From NCBI GenBank assembly GCA_027575765.1, contig JANBPT010000323.1, positions 1 to 44,370 on the forward strand: DNA of 44,370 nucleotides, given 5' to 3'. Of this stretch, positions 8,921 through 16,820 are shown piece by piece; the first letter of the stretch is position 1; every line of letters begins with the position of its first letter. The stretch comes from Tieghemiomyces parasiticus. Taxonomy: Eukaryota; Kickxellomycota; Dimargaritomycetes; Dimargaritales; Dimargaritaceae. A model generated the notes under the pieces. The model saw nothing but the letters and a program-made list of their open reading frames with translations. It was not told the DNA's origin and did no database searches. A program made the position numbers and the translations under genes.

Positions 8921-9235
8921 CTTTACATATGGTTTCCCCTTCCAGTGCTTTCAACTTTACTGATTTATTAAACCCCACCCCATTGTGGCATGCACCACTG
9001 TATCTATCCTTTTAGGGATTACCTTCCTTCAGTTTGTCCACTTTACTCGCCCAACAGCTGCACAGCCACCCTTCCCATTCTGCTGGTGTCTAGCCCCACC
9101 TAGTATTGTCACTCTAGGTGCCTCCTGTTCCAGTAAAAGCCATCCTGATAATGGTCATTTTTCAAGTATAAATAGCCCTTGGGTGGCTGGCCAATAAATA
9201 GCTGATACCCGTACATCGTGATCGCAATCGACCTA
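8920..9235 (+). repeat. M module copy 4, acting as promoter of the right 241-aa gene
   Basis: The landmark order matches copy 3. From about 8998 to the gene it is 95% or more identical to the left arm, and before that it is clearly diverged. TATAAATAG lies at 9167-9175 and AATAAATAG about 17 bp further on. Confidence 0.75.
9167..9175 (+). promoter_or_regulatory. TATA box of the right 241-aa gene
   Basis: TATAAATAG, about 160 bp upstream of the ATG at 9336. The leader between them is CT/AT-rich and almost unchanged from the left arm. Confidence 0.7.
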
Positions 9236-9335
9236 CTAGGGCTTGTTTCATCAACATTTTTTCATTTGGTGGTCCACTTTCCATTACTAACCCGTTTCTT
9301 ACTCTGTACACCTCTTACCGTCAACCTTTAGCACT

Positions 9336-10061
9336 ATGGCGAAGTCATGTGATGCCCACTCTTGTCTTAACTGTCCCAAGTGTGCCTACCTAGGAAACAC
9401 AGTGGTACCCCCTGCCCCAGACATGACAGAGGAGCTCATGGAGCCACTGGGGGTTCATCTGCAGACAGAGGATGCTATGTTCCCCCGGCATGGGCGACGT
9501 GCCAGTGACTTGGAGTCATCATCATCATCCCTTCGAGTGTTTGCTGCCAAAGGGGATTTAAAGCTCCATGGGACTGCCACTGCCTCCCATCTTATAGGCT
9601 CTGTGCCAGGGCTATTTCCACTTTCAAAATATCACGTGAAATACGGCAGTCTTCATGGTACAGCTGGCCATGCTATTTTGAATTCCAATTATGAAATAAT
9701 TGGCTATTCTGATCATAAACCATCGGATTATGACGAGGATAAGCATTTCATTGAGGGGGCAGTTCATGGTTCAGCCATTTTACGCTCTGGTAATAGTAGC
9801 AGTGTGGTAGGCTTACTTTCCACCCCAGGTACAGCCCGTGTCCAGATTACCCAGCCCCACCCTATTCTCCCGGGAGAAACCCTTACCCGAAATGGCCCTA
9901 TCTGGGATATGAGGAGCCCGACCCAAGTGGGGGCAGCGCGAGAAGCCATGGCCATAATTTCTAAAGCCTGTAGTTTCAATGAAATCGACACTAGTGATGA
10001 CACCAAGTACTGTTATACACATGAAAAATCGGTACAGAAAGATCAGTATACCTGTTATTAA
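9336..10061 (+). CDS. Unknown 241-aa protein, right-arm copy
   Basis: Same length and layout as the left-arm gene: N-terminal cysteines (5, 13, 16), the HGRRASDLESSSS block, an acidic KPSDYDEDKH block near residue 130, and a conserved C-terminal third with GLLSTPGTARVQITQPH and the final YTCY. My codon comparison finds about 56 replacement codons and about 20 silent ones, with no indel and no stop. That is close to the neutral ratio of sites or above it, yet the frame is kept. Changes cluster in residues 3-48 and 66-155. No signal peptide. An intracellular, fast-changing lineage-specific protein is the best description. Confidence 0.65.
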   Translation: MAKSCDAHSCLNCPKCAYLGNTVVPPAPDMTEELMEPLGVHLQTEDAMFPRHGRRASDLESSSSSLRVFAAKGDLKLHGTATASHLIGSVPGLFPLSKYHVKYGSLHGTAGHAILNSNYEIIGYSDHKPSDYDEDKHFIEGAVHGSAILRSGNSSSVVGLLSTPGTARVQITQPHPILPGETLTRNGPIWDMRSPTQVGAAREAMAIISKACSFNEIDTSDDTKYCYTHEKSVQKDQYTCY

Positions 10062-10104
10062 ATAAAAATGTATTGATAACCACATCACTAGTCAATAGTT
10101 TGTT

Positions 10105-10506
10105 ATGACGGTTATTATAGTAGAAATATGTGAGGTACCGTGCTTGATTATGTCTTGTGTACCCTGTCATGATGCTACCGTCATTCTGAAGGTTGTGAAC
10201 AACTTCACCAAGAGAACAACACCAGAGGCAGATCTTTATTCAGGATTTTCTTATGAGAATGGAATTATATAGTATCCTAAACGTACCTTACACTACCTGT
10301 CGCTAGGGGGGAGGGGAGTCCTAGCGCAAGAAGAGTTAGGTATCAATATAGATGAAAATATCTCGGATGTGTTAAGTAGTACCAATCGAGAATACATTAT
10401 CCATCGCAACCAAGCATCAGCCAAAAAGACGAAACAATCGTACATCCATCCGCTGCTAAAACGCATAACAATAGTAAGGTATCACGATGATGGTCAAAAA
10501 CGATAG
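10105..10506 (+). pseudogene. 133-aa ORF, right-arm copy with one nonsense codon
   Basis: It aligns codon for codon with 3282-3683. Codon 56 is TAG (10270-10272), where the left arm has TTG. The frame is otherwise open to TAG at 10504-10506, and the remaining differences are a handful of replacements. It therefore looks recently inactivated. A sequencing error at one base would give the same picture. Confidence 0.6.
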
Positions 10507-10701
10507 GTTCATAAATGTTATTGGGGATGATTAGCTCAGATACAAGCTCATGCATCTGGTGTAGTATAAATGCTACAGGGTAATAATACAGTTAATATGC
10601 TATTTATGTAAATGATAGTCTCGTTCTATTGAGGCGGCCGGCAGATGGGTATTCTTGCTTTCTTCCGACCACAATTACCATATGATTTATGGCAGAAGCA
10701 A

Positions 10702-11061
10702 CTATGCGAGACGGCGTAAGAAAAGTATAGAGCACCGCAGATAACAGGCGGATGAACAGCAATGGCATGATACCATAAGACCAATTGTGTCATCATAAAA
10801 GGAATGCAACATAGAACTTTGATTAGCCCGGCTCATCGTTATCGTACAGATAATCTGGGCAAGCTGTCGCTGTCCCCGATTCTGGTATGAATCAGGGTAT
10901 ATTCCAACCATAAGTAGTTTAACACTAACATGATCTCCTACATGTTGTAAGCCGTGTTTATAACTCGCACTGTAATGACCACTTGTCACAAACACTGCAA
11001 AATAATTATCATACTGTAAAGCCGATAGAGGAGGTATCTTAAGCCTCCCTTGATGATCCAC
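10702..11061 (-). CDS. Small ORF, right-arm partner of 2778-3101
   Basis: The open frame matches the left-arm ORF over about 100 residues with only a few replacements. The upstream part differs because of a 2-nt indel, and the frame has no ATG at its 5' limit. Low support for coding on its own. Confidence 0.22.
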   Translation of the reverse strand: MDHQGRLKIPPLSALQYDNYFAVFVTSGHYSASYKHGLQHVGDHVSVKLLMVGIYPDSYQNRGQRQLAQIICTITMSRANQSSMLHSFYDDTIGLMVSCHCCSSACYLRCSILFLRRLA

Positions 11062-11525
11062 GGTTCAATCCAGAAGTGATGACCTAGATTTGGACGTGGT
11101 ATAGCCAGGGCCGGCCCTCGTTCCGTCAAAAGGTCCACAGCTCCATGAACCTATGGGCGTTAAGCGACTGTGGCGCCCAGGCTTGACTCTTGCATTTGCA
11201 ATGGCGAGTGCGTTGACATGTAACAGAGGAGGCGACACTTACCACCAATGTTGTCACACTTCAAAGCTGATTCATTCTATGGGATTACTCATCGATTGAT
11301 CGAGGAATATCCTAGGTGAGTTCGGCACGGTCACACTTGTCTCCCTGGCTTAGATTTGCCCAAGGGGCAGCTATTTACTAGTCATAGGCAATTTGATACG
11401 GAGTTGGATCCATCCGACCCCTGTCGAACAATAAAAAATGTAAAGCCGCAAGCAGTCGTCACCAGCTAATATTGGTGTCAGGTATGGAGCAAAGCCCATT
11501 ATCCATTTAGTAATCTACGGCCTGG

Positions 11526-11533
11526 TATAAATA
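11526..11533 (+). promoter_or_regulatory. TATA box of the right secreted-like ORF
   Basis: TATAAATA, 57 bp upstream of the ATG at 11590 and conserved in the left arm. The leader is C-rich (CAACTCCCCCCATCGG), as expected for a fungal 5' leader. Confidence 0.6.
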
Positions 11534-11589
11534 CAGGGACATCACCCTGTACCGGCAACTCCCCCCATCGGCCACCCACCATCGGCACC

Positions 11590-12106
11590 ATGACCTTCCA
11601 CGCTCACCATTCCGTCCGCCTGCGTCCCTGGCGTTCAGATAACTTCTTGGACCCTGCAACTGAACTCACTCACGGCGTATGCTTCCATCTTCACCCTTTT
11701 GACGGCGATCGTGACAGTTTCCACGGTCACCACCCAGAAAACTTCCACCAAGACGACCACCGCGGTGAGCCAGACCTTGCCACCAGTCCCCGAGAGCGAT
11801 TCAGATTATAGTTCTATAACCCCCGATAGCTATTTAGGAAACCCTGATTTATTGTATAGTTACTGTGCGTTGGGAGACTGCGGCTACATTGTCACTTTCT
11901 GTCGGCCTTGCACGAAAAGCGAGCTAGACCAACAGTTAACCAACATCGGATCCCCATACTATGCACTCACCTTACTCTCGTCAGACGACTACGAGATCAT
12001 CTTTGCCTCGGCCTACTGCAACTTGTTGGGTGCTGACTCATGGGTCAAGGACAGGGTTCAAGTGATCACTGGTAACGCAGGTGTTGCTGTGCCTGGTGCG
12101 CACTGA
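11590..12106 (+). pseudogene. Secreted-like ORF, right-arm copy (start out of frame)
   Basis: The ATG at 11590 (context CACCATGACC) reads into a 73-codon frame. The frame conserved between arms is the next one, open 11594-12106 with no in-frame ATG. It starts with Leu/Ala/Val-rich sequence (LTAYASIFTLLTAIVTV), then a Thr/Ser linker, an acidic patch (PESDSDYSS) and Cys-bearing words (YCALGDCGY, FCRPCTK), ending VPGAH. This arrangement resembles a secreted or anchored surface protein. The same one-base offset is present in both arms, so it predates the duplication, was homogenised, or hides a splice form I cannot see. Unlike the left copy, no internal stop is present. Confidence 0.4.
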
Positions 12107-12484
12107 TAGACCCATCCAACCTTGGTGTATTTCTTTAGGTTCTATTCGGCAGGCTAAGTTTCGAATACGTATGCTGCCATGTCACTGGTATTCTTACCAC
12201 CTCCCCTTTGCCACTAAATATTCCCCACTGCACCTATATGTGGACTGTATATCCATTGGTAAAATCGTTGAGGAATGAAGACAGGGGCTAGCTAGCCAAA
12301 CACATAAGACACTAATAAAACCTGCTGATAAGAAAACGGAACTAAGTGATAAATGACATTATGGTTGTTTAAAGATAAGCAGTTTATGGCATAGCGACCG
12401 GGGGGCGTGAACTAGGCAATGGCCGGCACTGTAGTAACATGATCAATAGTCAAGTAAGCAGAGTCCGAGCAGACAGCGCAGGGA

Positions 12485-12700
12485 GGAGCCGGGGGCCAGG
12501 CGGAATTAGAAGCAAGCTATTAGGTCATCGACTCAATAAGCAAGTGGATGCTTAAGGAAAGCAAGCTCTAAAAGGAGGGTGGTGGAGGGGCCGGTCAAAA
12601 TGGGGTGAGGTTCAATAGCTCAGGACGGTTGGTAGTGCAGGAATAAAACAATATATATATGGAATAAACAAGTTAGGTATTGAAATGAGTGGAGATGGCA
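12485..12700 (-). repeat. M module copy 6
   Basis: On the minus strand it reads CGTCCTGAGCTATTGAACC, CACCCCATTTTGACC, CTCCTTTTAGAG, CTTTCCTTAAG and TTCTAATTCCGCCTGG, i.e. the module in the usual order. From 12506 inwards it is identical to copy 1. Outside that point it is diverged. Confidence 0.7.
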
Positions 12701-13115
12701 CAACTCATCAAATTGGTATTTGTGGGCATGGCGATGTCATTGTTTCTCTCAGCCCAGGAACATGTGTCCATAATAACTGGTTGTATAGAAACTCTCGCCA
12801 TTATATTGATGCTTAGGTTGGCGAGAGTGAATCACCGCCGTGAGTAAGCTAGCAGGGTGATTACGTATGACAAGACATGGGTACTTTATTATGGAATTAA
12901 CATATTTTTGGATAGGTGTGTGGTGGGAACCAAGTGTGGCCCATACAGACGTGTATGGTAATGATCGTGAATTATATACAGATAAGGAAATACCGGGCAG
13001 AGGGACGGTAAGAGTAACAGGAAATAAATAAGGTACAAATGGGCGTAAGAATAAGTACATAGCCGATTGGCCCGTTCTTCCTTGCGAAACAAGGAAAGAA
13101 AAATACAGTGTATTA
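12510..13115. other. Boundary between accessory region and core genes, no supported gene
   Basis: AT-rich DNA with TATATATAT near 12652. The frame 12749-13708 (minus) overlaps the real PH-domain gene in another frame and is not accepted. The DNA past 13116 is probably the 3' untranslated and downstream region of that gene. Confidence 0.5.
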
Positions 13116-16100
13116 CTAGGTCGCTGCACGATAGGGTTTAGGGTAAGCGGATGGTGCACGTGGTTTGGTACTGGGAGACGGGGGTGCTGGTGGCAAAGTA
13201 AAACTACTGCGAGCGGGACTAAGCGGCAAGGGACGGTCCCGGCCCCGTAGCCGCGGGGAGGCCACAGACGGCCGCCTCGGCTGCTGCTGCTGACGGTTGC
13301 CGTACGTTTGATAGTGATGATCCACATACTGGTTCTGGGTAGGGACAGCTGGGGTATAGGATGGATTTGCCGTCGTGGAACCCCGACGTTGACTCTCCCG
13401 GGCGTCGGACTGGGTGTTGTGGAGCCGGGAGCCGTGGGCCGCAACTGAGTCGTGACGGCGGTGGCGATTGTCCATCGGGAGGGGTGGGGTGCAGGGCGCG
13501 GGACCCTCGCGACTGTCAGGATCGAACCCCCTGGGGGATGACAACTTGGATCCACCGGCATTGGTCCAGGGAGAGGCGAGGGCGCGTGGGGACGGAGGCT
13601 GGCGGTGGTAGTGCGAGTAATGACGGGTGGTTGAGACCTTTCCGGGTGAGGAGGCCTGGCGGTAGTAGTGATAATGCTGTTGAGATTGGTGCGATGGTGA
13701 AGCACCATACCCGCCGGTCTTCACCGCTAGGGGTTTCTTGGCCACGGGTCCGCGGCGTTTCAAAACGCCCTGCGTGGCTGTCAACGCCCCCGGGTCCGGT
13801 GGCAGCGGAGCGTACCCGGGGTTGCCGTTGTGAGGGGTACCTGGGAGATGAGCAACGAGTCCGCACAACCGTGGCGCCATGCTGCGAGCCAGTTCCTCGC
13901 GGTGGCGGGCCGCCAAATTAGTAGGCATGGCCGACTGGTTGACCAACAGTGGGAGGTTCGATGGGGCTGAAGGGCGACGGCCGATCGTGCCGAGCGTCCC
14001 CGGCGGAGCGCCCGTCCCACCCGGTACACTAGCTGAGGGTGAACCGGTAAAGGAAGCGGAGGCCGGAGAGGGGAAGAAAGACGAGGACCCCGGATCGCCC
14101 GCCGATTGTCCCGCCGCGGTGAAAGGTGATGCGGCCACCTTGACTTGGAGAAGGGTACAGGTGGTATGGGGAGGTGGCAGGTGCATGCGATGGGCGGCTG
14201 GATCCACAGTAAGGACGGTGTCGGTGGGCCGTTTGTAGACCTGTTTGAAGTCCGGCACGAGTTCGCGATAATTCGGTCGGACGTTACGCTCAATACGGTT
14301 GCTAGGGACAGTAAGGGCCGGGCCGTTGTAGTCGGCCAAGTGCTGAGTTTGCAAGACGGCATCGTGCTGCCACTCAACGAGGCGATTTGTGTCCGCTGGC
14401 AGTGCAGGCAGACCGTGACTGCCGTGGTAGTTGATACGGTAGTGGGCGAGTGGTACGTCTCCATCGGTAGCTGACGTCTCACTGGACTGTGGTGAAGGAA
14501 TACCTGTGCGGTAATGGTCGGCGGCGGTGGTAACGGTCGGCAAGACCCGCGGCCCGGATTCTGGTGGGGAGACCGGAGTCGGTAAGCCCGGGGCCGCGTC
14601 CGGGCTCCATCCGTAGATATAAGGCGGAACGAACGGCGAGAGGTTGCCCGGCAAGGAAAAATTACGCTTGACGCGGAGAAACCTTGTGGGGATGTGTAGG
14701 GTCGGCGAGGATGAATGCTCGACGGGGACCGTGCCAGTAGTTGGGTGACGACTGGGAGCCTGGGACCGCACAGTAGGTACCACCGTGGGGGCCAGATGGG
14801 TCGGGTCCTCGGATGGGGCAACGCTGGTAGCTGTGGTGGTGGTGGTAAAGGGGGTTGGGTACAGAGCGCCATCGGCACCTTCCTCTATCCTCTCTGCCCT
14901 AGCCACCGTATGCTCGTCGGGCGCCGGAGGACGATGAACCAAATGCACATGCTTGGCCACGCGTCGGCCGCCAAGGGTAAAAAGGCCCTTGGGATAGGAT
15001 TCCAGACCGAGCGAGAAATTAGGCGAAGAGAGTCCAAGCGAGGTGTAGATTTGTGTTGCATCATCAGGCTCACAGTGGGACGAAAGCTGGAGAGCGTGGA
15101 GCTTGTCTTCCTTATTGGCAACCGATGCCCCCGGCGAGTCAGTATCATTGGCGGTCGCTACTGAGCTCGCGGGAGGCTGAGCAACAAGGTCGCCCACCCG
15201 GGGCTGGCGCTTGAGTGGGCAGGCGTTCGCAATCCGCACCGAGTCCTCGGCCAGCAGGGCATCCACGGCCATGAGACGCCACATCGCTGCGAAGGTTAGG
15301 GGTCGGGCTTCGGCGGGGGCCACGGGCGCGAAGCCTTGGTCCGATTCGGCCATTTCCACAGCGGGCAGGCCGGCCAGCATACCGCCTCCGGCTTTGGGAG
15401 CCGCGAGTCCGACTTCATCTGCTATATCATCTTCCTCCTCCTCACTCTCCTTCTCCTCCTCCTCCTCCTCCTCCTCGTCGCTGCTATCGACGTAGCTGCG
15501 ACCGGAAGTGGATCGTTTCACCCCGGCGGTGAGGGCGGGGAAGCAAGGGCGGCGGCGGAAGTATTCATCCCAGCGGTGCACAATGGCGGCGACCCACCGT
15601 AACTGGGTGTCGGCCTCAGCGACGGCCAGGCAGAGGCTACGGTTGTCGGTAGTTTCGATGGTAATGCCGTAGGGTAGGGCGTCCCGCCGACCGAAGGGCT
15701 TCTCCCCATCATCGAGGTGGGTCGGGAAACGGGCGGTGGGGCGGGAAGGGTGACGAGGGTGGTATACGAGACGCTTAATCATGGTGAGATGGACCACCCA
15801 GTCGGGCGTGGGGGAGTCCGCCGCTATATAGCTGCCGCGCCCCTCCATATCGCTGCCCGCCGTCGCTTTCGGCCGCGGGGTAGCGCGGGGACCTGCGGTC
15901 GAAAGGGAAGGTACCGGTCCAGGCCCCGGGGCCTTGGGGGTCGACAGACGCGACATTTTGAGAAAGGCGGTGACCGGTGTGAATGGCGCCCCTGACGTGG
16001 GAGCCTTGGTTTGCACAGGGTTAGCGGTGCTGGGTGTCGAGGCGTCGGCGGGGTCGTGGTCAGATGAGTTACGGCACACTAAGAGGTCACCTTGCAGGAC

Positions 16101-16706
16101 CAGCATCCGGGGCTGCCAGCCGTCCTTACGGCCGTTGAACCACCGGACCATACCGCGGTAGCACTGACCCGAGGGAACCTGGATGCCGCGGTCGGCAAAC
16201 CACGTCACGGCAGGCGTCCGCAGCACCGACAGGGTAGTGGTGGCTGCATCATCAGTTTCCGAGTCACTGTCAATGTGGTCCTCCGCGGCGCGGATGGTAG
16301 GGAGGATGGCCAACACCTGCCGTTCGATCGGGAAAGAGCCGCTCGGGAAAGTGGTATAGTCTGGGTCGACCTGGAAGGAGAGAAGCGCCGTGGCAGGAAG
16401 CGTAGAGGAAGAAAAGGAACCGAGGGCGGTGGCGTCACCCATAAGTTGCTCGAGTGGCAGTTTCCGCGCCAGCTTACGTCGACCAGGCCGAGCCCGCCAA
16501 GCGGCTAGAATACCTCCGGCGATCTGGGCGGTGTGGGCCTCACCGCAGGGGTTCATTTGGCGGATATTGTAGGTTTTAATTGAGGCTGGGGCCGTACTGC
16601 CCAAATTATGCTGAAGGGCAGCGCAGTCCATAATGGGCCAGTCGAGGGGTTGCAGAGGACTGTGGACGGACAACGCCGGTGTGGCAGGGAGTGGTGGGCG
16701 GAGCAT
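13116..16706 (-). CDS. Large PH-domain protein with disordered regions
   Basis: A single uninterrupted frame of 1196 codons runs from ATG 16706 to TAG at 13116. The recognisable part is a PH-like fold in two pieces. GMVRWFNGRKDGWQPRMLVL (from about residue 185) has the first strands. TMIKRLVYHP to RWVAAIVHRWDEYFRR (about 305-386) has the later strands and the C-terminal helix with its Trp. About 85 low-complexity residues are inserted between them. An acidic run rich in Glu follows (about 406-430). The remaining about 750 residues are Pro/Ser/Thr/Arg-rich and probably disordered. PH domains usually bind phosphoinositides or proteins; ligand and partner are unknown here. A TATA-like TATTAATA lies about 110 bp upstream (16813-16820). 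No close family name is justified. Confidence 0.82.
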   Translation of the reverse strand: MLRPPLPATPALSVHSPLQPLDWPIMDCAALQHNLGSTAPASIKTYNIRQMNPCGEAHTAQIAGGILAAWRARPGRRKLARKLPLEQLMGDATALGSFSSSTLPATALLSFQVDPDYTTFPSGSFPIERQVLAILPTIRAAEDHIDSDSETDDAATTTLSVLRTPAVTWFADRGIQVPSGQCYRGMVRWFNGRKDGWQPRMLVLQGDLLVCRNSSDHDPADASTPSTANPVQTKAPTSGAPFTPVTAFLKMSRLSTPKAPGPGPVPSLSTAGPRATPRPKATAGSDMEGRGSYIAADSPTPDWVVHLTMIKRLVYHPRHPSRPTARFPTHLDDGEKPFGRRDALPYGITIETTDNRSLCLAVAEADTQLRWVAAIVHRWDEYFRRRPCFPALTAGVKRSTSGRSYVDSSDEEEEEEEEKESEEEEDDIADEVGLAAPKAGGGMLAGLPAVEMAESDQGFAPVAPAEARPLTFAAMWRLMAVDALLAEDSVRIANACPLKRQPRVGDLVAQPPASSVATANDTDSPGASVANKEDKLHALQLSSHCEPDDATQIYTSLGLSSPNFSLGLESYPKGLFTLGGRRVAKHVHLVHRPPAPDEHTVARAERIEEGADGALYPTPFTTTTTATSVAPSEDPTHLAPTVVPTVRSQAPSRHPTTGTVPVEHSSSPTLHIPTRFLRVKRNFSLPGNLSPFVPPYIYGWSPDAAPGLPTPVSPPESGPRVLPTVTTAADHYRTGIPSPQSSETSATDGDVPLAHYRINYHGSHGLPALPADTNRLVEWQHDAVLQTQHLADYNGPALTVPSNRIERNVRPNYRELVPDFKQVYKRPTDTVLTVDPAAHRMHLPPPHTTCTLLQVKVAASPFTAAGQSAGDPGSSSFFPSPASASFTGSPSASVPGGTGAPPGTLGTIGRRPSAPSNLPLLVNQSAMPTNLAARHREELARSMAPRLCGLVAHLPGTPHNGNPGYAPLPPDPGALTATQGVLKRRGPVAKKPLAVKTGGYGASPSHQSQQHYHYYRQASSPGKVSTTRHYSHYHRQPPSPRALASPWTNAGGSKLSSPRGFDPDSREGPAPCTPPLPMDNRHRRHDSVAAHGSRLHNTQSDARESQRRGSTTANPSYTPAVPTQNQYVDHHYQTYGNRQQQQPRRPSVASPRLRGRDRPLPLSPARSSFTLPPAPPSPSTKPRAPSAYPKPYRAAT

Positions 16707-16812
16707 GGTGGATAGAGTAAACGGTTAGGATTATTGAAATGAATACGTAGGCAGGTCAATTATTATGAGTAAAATTCGACACGAACACGGACGCAGGGCG
16801 GAGGCAGGAGGG

Positions 16813-16820
16813 TATTAATA
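16813..16820 (-). promoter_or_regulatory. TATA-like element of the PH-domain gene
   Basis: TATTAATA on the minus strand, about 110 bp before the ATG at 16706. This is the only such element in the GC-rich upstream DNA. Confidence 0.4.

Larger units (their letters stand above)
8985..12506 (-). repeat. Right arm of the large inverted duplication
   Basis: Reverse-complement partner of 1283-4820, in the same gene order mirrored. The outer edge ends inside M copy 6 and the inner edge inside M copy 4. Arm length is about 3.5 kb on both sides with few indels. Confidence 0.92.

Noticed and set aside
1..12506. Subtelomeric location of the mosaic region
   Set aside because: The architecture is reminiscent of chromosome ends, but no telomeric repeat is in the window, so it is not claimed.
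12749..13708. 319-codon minus-strand ORF
   Set aside because: It overlaps the PH-domain gene in another frame. Pro/Thr/Ser-rich sequence is expected from out-of-frame reading of that GC-rich gene, and no domain is present.
14145..15164. Plus-strand ORFs across the PH-domain gene, and similar ORFs across the channel and WDR7-like genes
   Set aside because: All are antisense shadows of well-supported genes.
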